A stretch of 64,000 nt of DNA from Hypholoma sublateritium FD-334 SS-4 (Eukaryota; Basidiomycota; Agaricomycetes; Agaricales; Strophariaceae). Positions within the stretch are counted from its first letter, which is position 1. Every line of letters begins with the position of its first letter. Below are positions 43,860 to 54,332 of the stretch, in pieces. The DNA is taken from NCBI GenBank assembly GCA_000827495.1, contig KN817535.1:361631-425630 (forward strand). Reading direction: 5' to 3'. A program made the translations under genes and the position numbers. The notes below the pieces were generated by a model, which was not told the origin of the DNA, searched no databases, and worked only from the letters and a program-made list of their open reading frames with translations.

Positions 43860-46800
43860 CTATATATTACTAGAGAATGAAATGATTTCGGAACAAGTTC
43901 TGCATGATGATTTTGTGAGACACACCTGTTTACGATATACTGTTGCCCAGTAATTGGAGCCGTGGCTTTTAACCGTGGCGCGAATAGCATAACAATTGAT
44001 TTGGTCAAGAGAGATCAATGTTGGCCTTCCTACACCTACCTCTGTATATTGCTGGTGCTGCCACAGTCGGACACCTGCAGGTTTGCTGGAAGCAGTCAGT
44101 CAGGTATACGAAGACAACATATTAGTACTTACAATTCGCCCCACAGTCCCGGCGCCTCCAACACGGGAACTAGCCAACGAACTCGTGCCAGGCGTTGCAA
44201 ACCCCCAATTTCCGTTTGGTCCAAAGCGAATATATCCATGATTTCTGCCGCATGGAGTTCCGAGCCCAACAAGATACCAACGGTGGACTCGGCCAATGAT
44301 TTCATACGCCGAGATGCAGTATATCGATTAGAGTCAACAATTACATTGTCGTAGAATATGGTTCTTGGACTGAACATGACACTCTGAGGGGTTGGCGGAA
44401 GCGCAATATATGAATGAATGGTCCCAACAGCCAGCCGGGCTGTCCAGTATGCAAGGACCTCGAAATACATTGTCTGGTCCATGTCACCTATTTCAAAGTT
44501 CGGGCTTAAGCGGAAAGCTACACCTGCAGTGTCTTGGTGATGATCAAGCTCTTGCGTAAGGCTTTGAACAGTATCATGATCCTGGGCAGCCAGCATCTGG
44601 ACTGTACCGCGATCGTCAGCGGATGCTTGTCGCAATGCCCCAGCCACTAAACGCAGATTGATGTCATCCGATGTAGCTGCTGCCGCAAGCAGACGGCTCT
44701 CTTGAATAGTGCGATGATACTCGCGAAAGAATGATGTTTCCAGTTCGCCGTGGCCATGATTGTTGGACTTATAGGATTTGAGGACCTTGTTGAGGCGTTC
44801 AAACAGGAAGGTCCAGAATTCCTGGAATGGGCCATAGTCTCGAATAGAATCAGCGGTGTGAATGGCAAAGTGATGGTTTGGACGGATGACTGATGGGCCA
44901 TACAGCTCCACCAATTCCAGACAGTAAGCCCGCAGCAGCAAGTCAGCTTGTTGCAGCTCGGCCTCGGTAACACGACGTTTCCCAAGGATTTGAATGGCCA
45001 GACAGAGCTTCAGGAAATTTCCTGGATCTCCGGGAAGCAGATTGACTCCTGTGGCATCATCCTCTTCAATTTCCTCAGTGGTAAACTCCTCAGCTCTACG
45101 CCGTTTCCTAGGAATGGGTTCATCGAAGTCAGAGTCACCAACTCCAAGATCATCCTCAACATGTGGATCTGGGACAAAGTCATCACCGTCACCGTCACCG
45201 TCGCCCTCGCTATCAATACGTTCATCGATCTCCACAAGCTCAGCTACACGTTCAGCCATTTCAGTAGCTTTGGCGGTCCTCCTTCTTGCACGCTGTGGTC
45301 GCACCTGGCTACTGGTTGCTGCAGCGGGACCCTCACCGACTGGGGCCTCTGATGGAGCTGGCGGGACAACTGTGGGCGCTCGTCTCGCTCGTGTTTTGGC
45401 TTGCTTTCTATGAGCACAATCGGCCACTCGGCGTGCAATTGCATCATGAGCCGTGACATTTCCGGGCAGGAATTCTTCCCATATTTGAGGAATGACAAGT
45501 GGCGCAACAACTGTGGCAAAGATCAGCCATTGATCTGCAGTTAAGGATCCCCCAGCAGGTTCACCGATCATGGCTGGCAATCGTCCAAGCTTCTTGGGCA
45601 TTTCGATCTATTTGATCGTCAATAAGTATCTAGGGTTTGATGCAGTAAGGGACATAATTACCTCTGCTATTAGGATGTGGAGTCTGCGTAGCTCTTTGGT
45701 TTTGCGGAGGACATTGTTTTGGACCCAAATGTGATAGAAATGAGTTTTAACCAGTCCTATGGAAGTAATTAGCGATAAAGTTAAAATGTACAGGAGAAAG
45801 GTATTACCAAGGAACAAATTGTGCATGGGATCTATCACAATCATATGGACCATATTGAAGTAAGGAAGGCGCGAGAGCTCCGAGTACCGTGTAGCATACA
45901 CCTTGACAAATTTTTCGCGAGCAGATTTCGATGTACATTCAGCATATGCTGCCTGTTTCGCGCGATGCTCTGCGTCCGTGCGGGCCGGAAATCCTCCCGC
46001 TGCGAATGACTTGGGTGTCGCCTTTTCAGATTGCTCTACAGAGCATTTTGTACAAAATAATCGATGACTATGAGAGGCAAACCCCCCGAGTTTATGAGCC
46101 GCAGGCTTGTCACATACGAGAGCAACCAGAATTACTCGGACTAGGCGCCCATTTGGGTATTTGGGTGTTTTGATTACCACGCCGTTCTCCCATAAACGTA
46201 GCAATTCATTAACGACAACGCGCATATAATGATGTACTTGGTCAAAATCAGCTTCCTTGGGCCCTGGCATAATGCCACTTAGAAGTAAATTAGAAGTTCG
46301 ATAGCTATTTTCAATTAGTCAAGTGTTAATAACAACTTTGTGTAGGACATACCGTAGGTGAGGAGGGAGATTAACAACACTAAAAGACATAGGACACGAT
46401 GTATGCGAAGGCGCGATTTGACTTCTTAGGTACGAAAACCTGTGACAATGGGGTGTAATGAGCACTTTGCCTTAGAAACATGAATATAATTCATTTACCA
46501 ATCAATGCCGAGGGCCAGGCCTATACGCAGCTCGCCAGAATCGCATACTTCATCACTTGGATCGAAGAATAACGACCCATCTTTGCAGGGCAGTGTATGG
46601 CAAACGCGCCCATCAAAGATATTGGTATATTCACCGGGCGTCGTGGCACGTAGTTTGACGCGCGATTTTTCGATCTCGGTTTCGATACCAGGTACAGCTA
46701 ACATGGTCGCTAACTGCTCCTCAAGTAATTTGTACGGGAACTGCAGGCGAGGTTTCGGGATCTGTCGCTGTTCGCGTCCTTGACGTTGGTCAGCCGCTGT

Positions 46801-47813
46801 AGGCTTGGTGTGGAACAGAGGTTCATTACAGCAGAGTTCCGTGCTTTCAGTGGCAGGACTGAACACCTTCTGGCATTTGGGACACACTGGGCAAACACGG
46901 AAGCTCGGCTCAGCATTTAATGCATGCATGACACCAGGTAGTGTAGTTTTGAGGTCTAGTGGTCCCACTCCACATACATTTAGTATCACGGTGAACGTGA
47001 CCAGGATAGCTTTACACGCGCGAAAAGGTAAATGGCATTGTGAATGAAGCCAGAAGACAAGTAAATAAATATAATAAACCACGGGATTCGGATGAACTTG
47101 CGCCGGGGTCGGTATGGCATTCTCAACGGATGTGGATGGAGCGTAGTAGAATGGATCTTCAATGGGGGGAATTGCTGATTGCCCTCCCAAGCTGAGAGGA
47201 GGATCTACGCCCTCAAGCAATTCGTCATCCGGACCATGTTCATCCGGGCTGTCCTCCGCTTCATCGTCCAAGTCCGAGTCAGCACGGGAAATGAGCCCGA
47301 GATCGTGGACCGCTGGCACGTACGGCTCCGCACCACCAAAGACGCCGTCCAGCCATTGCGTCAACTGTTCATCCATATCATCGTACCACGTCGCGTAAGG
47401 GTTCGCTTCGGTCGGCTCTGCTGGGACTGACTGCGCAGCGCGAGGGGATTCCACTGGCAAAGGAGAGGCTCGGTCGGGTGGAGGTGATGCAGGAAGCGGA
47501 GGAGGAGAGGCCGCTTGGGGCATATCGAAAGGCAGAGGCGTATGACCAGCTTGAGAGGCTGGCGCTGCAGCCACGGACGGTACGTTGGGAGCCGTTTGTT
47601 GGCTGACGGCGGGCACAAATGAGTAGGTGGCATGAGGGCGGTTGTATGCCTGTTGTCGCCGATCTCGTTTCATGTGCTGTTCGCGCGTCCTGGCATTGGC
47701 TTGCGCGCCAATAGGCAGACAGGTGGTACAGGGGCAGGGTGCCTGTAGCAAATCGGTCAGAAAGATATGGCCGCGGACTAACAGACACGGGAACTTACCA
47801 GTGGAGGTGCCAT
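43860..47813 (-). CDS. Tnp2/Plavaka-like DDE transposase, seven exons, 1212 aa
   Basis: Exons on the minus strand: 47813-47799, 47742-46499, 46439-46353, 46304-45808, 45756-45662, 45607-44133 and 44085-43860. Introns are 47-59 nt, all GT-AG, and the frame closes exactly. The tiny first exon (M-A-P-P-L) is chosen because the second begins at a clean acceptor and lacks an ATG. Residues 6-35 hold a C-x-C-x2-C motif. A Cys-rich ribbon (C-P-V-C-P-K-C) is near 289. Core motifs are W-F-S-Y-L-R-S-Q, M-P-G-P-K-E, C-D-K-P-A-A-H-K (D514), D-P-M-H-N-L-F-L-G (D607) and F-E-R-L-N-K (E916), a plausible DDE triad by position. An acidic and basic insert (D-G-D-G, P-R-K-R-R-R) lies between 770 and 830. The enzyme should cut and move the element. 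The last exon is the least certain. Confidence 0.85.
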
Positions 47814-48761
47814 ACGAGCAAACCGGCGCCGGGATAGGAGACGCTAAACCGCGTCGCTACGGGATAACGAAACGAGGGGCGAGGGCCACGAAACCCACGC
47901 AGGGTAACACTGTCCGCGAGATGGTGGTCCGGAACTTAGGTAGGGCGCCCCAACGACACCCACCGCTGGATCGTAGGTTGGGTTCGAGCAGGGCAACGGA
48001 GCTGCGAGCCTGGGCAATCTACAGCGGTGACACCCACCGCTGTATCGTGCGCAAGGACGCCAGCAACGAGCCAGACGTAGGTTAGTTCTAACGCAAGCAC
48101 CCGCGTTAAAACTAGGCCTATGTCTATGCAGCGGCACCCACTGCATAAACGTTCGGCGAAGAAACGAAGAAAGCGTGCAAAAAAGTTCTAAGTGCGTTTC
48201 GAACTCCGACAGCAACTCCGCCGGAAGTTCAGTTCACGATGGTTTCCGCCATCAACGGTCTGTTTACCACTTCCACCTCTTCGTCCTCAGGCGGGTGCCG
48301 CCTGCAGGATGTGGGGGTCGTGTCGTACGTCGCAGACGGACAGGCTGCGTCGGGTGTTCGCCGCAGCTTGCTGGATACGCCGTGCTTTACCCCTCCGAGC
48401 CCGCTGCACGCCTTTCATCAGCCCCACTCACATATAAAGCGCCCTCGCCCCTCCGCACTCGTTCCGTGGGCTGTGTCGTGTGTCGTCCCAGCCCATAGAT
48501 CGATCGGCGCGCATCATGCTATCGTCCGTGGGCCGGACCTAGCTTGGCTGGGCACATGCCGCTCCTAGCGACTGCAAAACATATCCACCGGGTATCATTT
48601 CGCCGCATATAGATTATCAGGGGGCTCTACTTTCCTTAAGGTGCACCCCGCGGGAGTCTGAGGCTACGTTATCACCCTCCCCCCATCGCAGGAGCATCTC
48701 ACAACAGTAAGTACGCCCCACCTCGATTGCTCGACATTTTACCGATGTTTTTAAAGCAGAT
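47814..48761. promoter_or_regulatory. divergent intergenic region of the transposon with hairpin series
   Basis: It lies between the transposase start (minus strand) and the next + gene, so it should hold both promoters. It carries small hairpins with a shared CACCC-containing loop at 48021-48043, 48090-48107 and 48125-48147. Others are at 48346-48369 and 48467-48495. A CATATAAAG word is near 48431. No gene is supported; the ORFs are short and proline-rich. Confidence 0.5.
48021..48147. repeat. three hairpins with different arms and a common CACCC loop
   Basis: ACAGCGGTG/CACCGCTGT around ACACC (48021-48043), AACGC/GCGTT around AAGCACCC (about 48090-48107), and TATGCAG/CTGCATA around CGGCACCCA (about 48125-48147). 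A fourth, imperfect one is near 47948-47967. Arms differ in sequence but each pair is complementary. Confidence 0.55.
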
Positions 48762-49139
48762 ATGGACGTCAAATACATGGAGGCCCATCCGTTCCAGAGT
48801 GCACATCCCCCAGCCCCCGTCAAACGTGAGCCGCTCGCCGACACATTACCCGACAACACCACATTATCCATCGCCGAATCCGTGGCACAACCGGCGTTGG
48901 AGGCCTTGGAGAGTGACAGCGAGACGGAGGACGAGACCGACTCCAATGAATACATCGACAATATCATCCGTGACATCAACGCGTTGGTGGCACGCCTTCG
49001 CAGCTCCCGCGACTTCGAACGAGCTCGGCGAAGGAACAGGGAAAAGGATCTGGCACGGGCTAACCGGAGACTTGCGCTCCTGGACGGGCAGGTTCGCGAG
49101 GCGTTAGAAATGGCACAGAGGCCCAAACATAGAAGATAA
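48762..49139 (+). CDS. transposon-borne small acidic coiled-coil protein, 125 aa, unknown
   Basis: A single-exon frame, M-D-V-K-Y-M-E to P-K-H-R-R. Residues 45-65 are strongly acidic (S-D-S-E-T-E-D-E-T-D-S-N). Residues 66-120 are a charged, heptad-like helix (I-I-R-D-I-N-A-L-V-A-R-L, then R-A-R-R-R-N-R-E-K-D-L-A-R-A-N-R-R-L-A-L-L). This looks like a dimerisation segment of bZIP type but without a clear zipper register. The opposite strand is open over the same stretch (48617-49150), but that product is a Ser/Leu/Arg-rich mirror of the helix and is less plausible. It could be a helper or regulator of transposition. The hairpin series lies on both sides. The family is not recognised, and an upstream exon cannot be excluded. 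Confidence 0.45.
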   Translation: MDVKYMEAHPFQSAHPPAPVKREPLADTLPDNTTLSIAESVAQPALEALESDSETEDETDSNEYIDNIIRDINALVARLRSSRDFERARRRNREKDLARANRRLALLDGQVREALEMAQRPKHRR

Positions 49140-49334
49140 CATAGATTCATGAAGTTATTACACGTTGAAATGTCGTTTACTGGTTACAATTCCCGCCTGC
49201 GTATATCTGGGAGTGTGTGTGCGTGCGCGATATAAAATATGGGTGGTATGTGCGTGGGAGGAAGCTTAAAGTCGCGTCGATTTATTTGGCGCGACTGGAT
49301 CAAGGCCTGATCTCTTACCACCATCACTCCCGGC

Positions 49335-49513
49335 CAGCGTTGTGTGTCGACACTGTCCCAGCCTCGCCAGTTGCTCGAATTGCGTCGTGTGTCGACTCAA
49401 TTCAGCACCGTGCTCTTTTCGCGCTGATTGTGGAGTAGAGTCGTGTGTCGACTCTGCTCTCATAATCGCGACTCTTCGCGCCGTGCTGCAGAATTGATTC
49501 GTGTGTCGAATCA
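49335..49513. repeat. hairpin series with constant GTGTGTCG loop and varying arms
   Basis: GAATTG...CAATTC (49377-49403), AGAGTC...GACTCT (49437-49455) and TGATTCG...CGAATCA (49495-49513) each enclose GTGTGTCG-type loops, with centres 56-58 bases apart. A weaker member is at 49335-49355 and a distant one at 48467-48495 (TGGGCTG...CAGCCCA). The stems differ completely yet stay paired. Confidence 0.65.
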
Positions 49514-49542
49514 GCTCTCAGCTTGGAAATCGTACCTGAATA

Positions 49543-49706
49543 CGTACCTTACGCCGCTGTCCTAGCTTGACACAGGTATGTGTATGGAAGCGCTCTGAAA
49601 TGTTCGATGACTGACGTACTTCTCAGCTTGATAACACTATCTGGAACGTACCTTGCAGCGAAGTTCTAGGCCAACACAGGTGCGTGTATGAAAAGCTCTG
49701 AAAGGA
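49543..49706 (+). repeat. duplicated 5' leader of the large transposon gene
   Basis: CGTACCTT, then CTAG, then ACACAGGT and TGTATG-AAGC-CTCTGAAA occur at 49543-49602 and again at 49647-49706, a period of 104. The first copy gives ATG-GAA-GCG-CTC-TGA, a four-codon upstream frame. The second supplies the possible start at 49688. Confidence 0.6.
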
Positions 49707-49732
49707 TTGACAACTTAATCCTCACATCGCAG

Positions 49733-52700
49733 ATGCCGTACGACCAGGAGCCGCCTGTTGATTGGTCGCGGGGACGCGTATTCGTGCGCAATGGAACGAT
49801 ATTCTGTTCCCCGAATTCTCAGCGCACAGTCTTTATGCCGGATGAATCCTTAGCCCATACTAGCCCGTTTCATGCTGTCAACAACCCAAATCCTCCCGAC
49901 ATCCAATTATTTCAGCCAGTGTGGTGGGACTGGAGTCACGGCTGGCTAGCATTTGTACCACTCTCTCCGTCCTTCCTAGCATTACCGTTCAAAGTCCTGT
50001 CGTGGAAACCACGAATACTCGAACACCTCATCTTCAACGGCGAACGGCGCTTCCAGGTGCACTGCGAGGATTCCATGCCGTGGTTCCAATGCCAACAGCA
50101 ACTGAAGCGCATGGCCGATGAACTACGGATGCACTTTCACATCCCAGGAAATCTGCCGCCTTTACCTTTGTCATTCGGCCTGGATCTCATGCACAAGTCT
50201 CGGAATGATGCAGAGAAAGCTGTCGACAACTGCCGTCGATGGTTTGTGGTGTGGATGGGTTATCTGTCATATGCTATTGCTCAAACTTCGAGACCGGAAT
50301 ATCTCAAACCGGTCTCAGGCCCATTACCTTGTTGGTATGAGCACCTCGCAACGAAAAATTTTGGGGCTGCGTGGCTAGATGGGCTATCTAGATCAACCGT
50401 GGGCGCTTTCGATACCCGTACTACTCGTAGCGGAGTAATTCTAAACATCAAGACCAATGACCATCACCAACCCCCTGTTCAATGGTTCCTAGCGCACAAT
50501 ATTCCCTGCTGGTACGCATTGACCAAACAAACAGAGGAGTACATGAATGCAGATCCGTTTCTGCGGAGACTCATTCCACCATTTGCAATGGTGCAAGCTG
50601 TTCTCACAGACCTTTTGGCGGAATCACGCCTGCCACTAATATGGGTCATTATTCATGGTTATGGCGCCTGGGATTGGGCGGAGTACACAAACCAAGCACG
50701 CTCTCTGCTGGACATGCAGCGCAGCCCAACCATGATTGGCCAACTTCTGTCTGAGCAGCTGGGCACTGTCCACCCCAACACTAATTGGGAGCTGGTCGAC
50801 CCCACCAAGCGTGAAGAGACTCTCGTAAAACTCAAGGGCTTCCTCTCCGAACGGGAAAATAACATTCTCTCCCAAATCAAAGCTGACGAAGTCACTCTTG
50901 CGGAAGGAATGGTTGACAGGGAATTGTTTGATGGCGCATCCACTACCCTTTTCAAACATTGGACTGATTTTTTTGCGAAACGTGCGGCGCGAGAGGAGGA
51001 ACTCCTCAAAGCTGAATCCAGCAAAGACCGCCAGGCGCGTCTTGCGAGAGAGAGGAACCCTCCCACCAAGAAATGCCAAATGTATCTTTGGTCCAAGGTC
51101 CAAACTACAGGAGGGGAGTCGCTATATGCTCGCACATTACAGCCCAAGCGAGATCATTCCTCGCTGGTCACCACATATTGTCCTGCACAGACCAAGTTCT
51201 ATGCTCGTAAAGGTGATTGGGACTTTTTCGAAGAATTCGATTTGGAAGAAAGGCAGCCCTACGATGACTTACTGGACCCTGACTCAGAGCCGGATCTACC
51301 ACATAATAATCCTCCCCCAGAGCGAGAGGAGCGTGCACCTAGCCCACTTCGACCAAATGCTGACCTGTCTGTGCCTACCGCGGTTCCTGGCCGTTCGCCT
51401 TCCCCAATTCTTCAGCAGGATGAAGAACCAATCCCAGAAGCATTTTATTTAAAAGCTACTGTTGATGACTATTCCCCAGAATCTCCAACACCACGCCCGG
51501 AAGAAATGGACACAGTGGCAGATTCCGACACTCTCCCAGAAGAGATGATCATGTCGGAAACGCGCATCCTGGAGAGAGTATATTGGCAGTTTGGTTTTGT
51601 TCCGCCTCTCGGAAAGGAATACCCACCTGCACCCCTGCAATGGTCTGAAGTGCTCCACATGCTAGGGCATGTCGGTGAGGATCCGGTGAGCCCCTCAGAC
51701 AAGCTGGCCTTGCAGGCTTTCTTCTATGCTCTGGTTCGCAAGGAGGCCATTCCCGAGGACCTGGACGACCTCTCCACAAACAACCGCTCCTATCTGCTGG
51801 GCAGGATCGGTCTGCAAAGCTTTTCTGTGCTGGGGAAATATTTTGTATTCTGGGGCCTGCATTCTGCGACCACGGATTGGTTGTTGGGGGTGGATAGCGC
51901 AGCTGCTGTGCTATATATCCTACGTGTCTTAGCGTCAGCAGACCGGACATTCACATCGCTAACGTTGGGCCACCTTCTTGTGCAAAATGGTGTGCGATTC
52001 TACACTTTTCTGCAACTCCCACATGGTGTCCACTATGGCCTTGAAGCGCCTTTCAAACCGGCAGCATATCGTCGAAATGGATATAATTTCACGGCCCAGG
52101 ACTTCGAAGAGGCCCTCCTTGAGACACGAGCTCTGGTGCGCACTCATCAAGGGCGTGCGGCTTTGCTACGTGGTGGAATTATCGGGCGAATTGCACGTGA
52201 ATTCCTGGATACAGACGATGTCTTGGACGGCCCTTCTCTTGAGGCTACGTACTGTCGCCATGGACTCTGCGTGAATGCAGAGGACGGGGAACATGAGCTC
52301 TGGGATGATGATCTGACTGAGAATGAGATTGCGACCATTTGCGGTACATATCTCATGTATACTGGTAAGTTTCCTCTCGTTTCTGCCAAAAGCAAAGATG
52401 CTGACACTCCATGAATATTTCTAAGGGTCGGGTGAGCAGACGACCAAAGTGTCTTGGTTTCCGCCACCCCATACAGTCGAAACCAGTTCCTATGATTCTG
52501 TGGAATGGACACCTAAGGCGGAAGCTCTCTTCCAAAAGATCTTTGATGATGCAAAAAACGGAACTTTTCAGCCATTGAACGCAAAAAAGTGGCGTCATGT
52601 CTTTCGTGACCTCAAGAATCCTCGTGTTGCATTTGACAACAACCGCTCACGAGCTCATAATTTTTTGGTAGAACGTAAGGGGCCAATTGGGGGGGTGTAG
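49733..52700 (+). CDS. transposon-borne large protein of unknown function (about 968-983 aa)
   Basis: Two exons, up to 52364 and 52426-52700, with a 61-nt GTAAGT...AAG intron; the frame closes across it. The start could be 49688 (983 aa) or 49733 (968 aa, M-P-Y-D-Q-E). I prefer the second because 49688 lies in a duplicated leader whose sister copy is a dead-end upstream frame. Sections in order: W-S-R-G-R-V-F region; a conserved-looking W-F-V-V-W-M-G-Y-L-S-Y block near residue 195; a charged helix with R-N-P-P-T-K-K-C; acidic and proline-rich linkers; a hydrophobic-rich domain (W-G-L-H-S-A-T-T-D-W-L-L-G); and a C-terminal W-F-P-P-P-H-T plus W-T-P-K-A-E-A-L-F-Q-K module. I recall similar uncharacterised Agaricomycete proteins with the N-P-P-T and W-x-P modules, but no biochemical role. 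No membrane segment or enzyme motif is visible. Confidence 0.7.
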
Positions 52701-52795
52701 TTTTTTTGATAGCGTACTCATAACGGTCTCTTTTTAAAATATATCATTCACATTTTGGACTCATTTTGGACAGACTAAGGAATGTGAGGAGCTGT

Positions 52796-53894
52796 CTAAA
52801 CCCATCGAGACCCAGTCACCCGCTTCTGGCGGGTGATCTGGTTGTAGTTCACTCGGAGCAGGTGTGAACGTCGCTCATCAGGTTCTCGGTAGGACCCGTC
52901 TGTACTCTCGGTGTGACGAAGATATGCGGGCCTTGCTCTCCCAACAGGGTATGGCGGGTGAACGGCATCCAAAGTAACTCGCTGTGAAATATAAGTACGT
53001 GATTCATTGATGAACAGTATACAAAAACTCACAGAAACACATCTTGTCCAGTCATAGAGCTCGTTGCGCAGGGTGGGGTCACCTTCAAGGCGGGCGGCAG
53101 CAGACATGATCTCCACCATCAGAGTGCGAGGCTGCCAAAAGGGGCGAATGCGCCATGCAAGTTGAATCCAATCGGGGGCCTCAACAGCAACCCTTGCTCC
53201 CTGGAAAGTTGCCAAAGTGGCAGTGGGGCTTGTTGCGAAGATACGGTGAAAGCCAGCAGTAGCAGGCATTTCAATCTCGGCCTGGAGGAAGAACTTTGTT
53301 TCTTCGTCGATGTCCTGCCACTTGCGCCACCCAGGTATCAGGGTTTCGCCTTCGCGGGGTTGTCTCGGGGGCGGGAAGTTCCTGTTTTCCGGCTAATATG
53401 CATGTCAGTTGATCCATTGCTCCCTTGAAAGCTGACATGGGTACTCACTGGGTCTGTCTTGACTGACAGTGTGACTTTGACGTCGTCGTAGCCGCGCAGC
53501 AAGTAAGAGACGTCTGTGGCGCTACCGCGAACGTCCGCGGGAACTGGAATGCACTCAGTGCGCTCTTTGTTCGCAGTGATCCACTCGCCATGTGCTGTTA
53601 CCAAGTGGCTGGATGGCGATGTGACTAGCCTGAGCCCAGGCATAAGAACTGACGTGACCTGATTACGGTGAGTCCTTTTGCAACGTGAGTAAGTAGAGGT
53701 GCTGCTCACCCTTTCACTTCGGCGCGGGGCAGTCTCAGCTGACGCAGGAGTCGGCTCAGAGGTGGACCATGATGCAGGCAACACGCGCTTCTAGATAGAA
53801 TTTTTCAATGAAATGAAATAAACGATTAAGAAACACTTACACGTTTGGTGCCAGCCTGAGTAGTCTTGGAGGGGGAGGTATCAGACTGGGGCAT
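52796..53894 (-). CDS. transposon-borne gene D, 296 aa, unknown function
   Basis: Five exons on the minus strand: 53894-53841, 53790-53710, 53658-53449, 53392-53033 and 52981-52796. Introns are 50-56 nt with GT-AG ends. Two of them (51 nt each) could be retained without breaking the frame. The product starts M-P-Q-S-D-T-S-P-S-K, a Ser/Thr/Lys-rich low-complexity head. A compact region with W-I-T-A-N-K-E-R-T, Y-L-L-R-G-Y-D-D-V-K and W-Q-D-I-D-E-E-T-K-F-F-L follows. The end is basic (I-T-R-Q-K-R-V-T-G-S-R-W-V). Its 3' end is 96 bases from the end of the convergent large gene. It sits next to the right terminus, where accessory transposition genes are often found. The family is not recognised; a nucleic-acid-binding role is only a guess. 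Confidence 0.65.
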
Positions 53895-53899
53895 GGCCT

Positions 53900-54320
53900 T
53901 TTCGAAAAGATAATAAACGAACTCAGCGTGCTGGCTTAAATGTGGCACGTCACCTCAGCGAAACCCCTGTCATATTGCGTAGGTCGGACAGTATGTCCTT
54001 CTGCTCTATCATGCTGCTGATATTTGGGCCTTCCTGACCATCAGAAGTTGAAATTCGGTCTTTCTTAATAATCTCACCACGCGGATTGCTGGACTTTCAC
54101 TGCAACAATCATTGCCCTTAGATATTGCATGTATCATGGCCTGGATAATTGAGATAGTGTGACCGTCTCATGAATCCTAGGGTTGGAAATACGATAAATC
54201 CCGGGCCAATGAAAGTCCAACAATCCTACTACATGATTGTTGTGTTCGTACTCCGATCTTGTTGGGATTGTTGGGAAACCCGCACAATCCCGGCTATCCA
54301 TGCCCCTTGGCTATTACCGC
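53900..54320. repeat. right subterminal region of the transposon
   Basis: No gene. It contains the promoter of gene D and several CAACAATC/GATTGTTG words (near 54100, 54216, 54232 and 54258-54276), mirroring the left end. Confidence 0.55.
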
Positions 54321-54332
54321 CAAAACGCAGTG
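54321..54332 (-). repeat. right terminal inverted repeat
   Basis: CAAAACGCAGTG, the exact reverse complement of the left end; followed by ATT (54333-54335). Confidence 0.85.

Larger units (their letters stand above)
41084..54332. mobile_element. 13.2-kb CACTA/Plavaka-like DNA transposon with four additional genes
   Basis: The ends are perfect 12-bp inverted repeats, CACTGCGTTTTG (41084-41095) and CAAAACGCAGTG (54321-54332), flanked by ATT on both sides. CACTA/EnSpm elements typically begin CACTA or CACTG and duplicate 3 bp. Words of the ATCCCAACAATC type recur just inside both ends, as subterminal repeats do in this superfamily. Inside are a Tnp2-type transposase on the minus strand and four other genes: 41835-43809 (+), 48762-49139 (+), 49733-52700 (+) and 52796-53894 (-). 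All have intact open frames after splicing, so the copy could be young and autonomous. The flanks rejoin to a sequence like the 3' flank of F-box gene 3, proving insertion into a pre-existing duplication. Confidence 0.85.

Noticed and set aside
43860..47813. Assignment to KDZ (Kyakuja-Dileera-Zisupton) elements
   Set aside because: The CACTG ends, ATT duplication and the D-P-M-H-N, M-P-G-P-K-E and F-E-R-L-N motifs fit Tnp2/Plavaka-type CACTA relatives better; no TET/JBP dioxygenase gene is visible beside it.
48617..49150. 177-residue minus-strand ORF inside the transposon
   Set aside because: Mirror of the acidic coiled-coil gene on the + strand; the Ser/Leu/Arg-rich product is what the antisense of such a gene looks like.
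49335..49513. CRISPR-like spacing of the hairpin series
   Set aside because: Only the short loop word is constant, there are no true spacers or repeats of CRISPR size, and the context is a fungal transposon.
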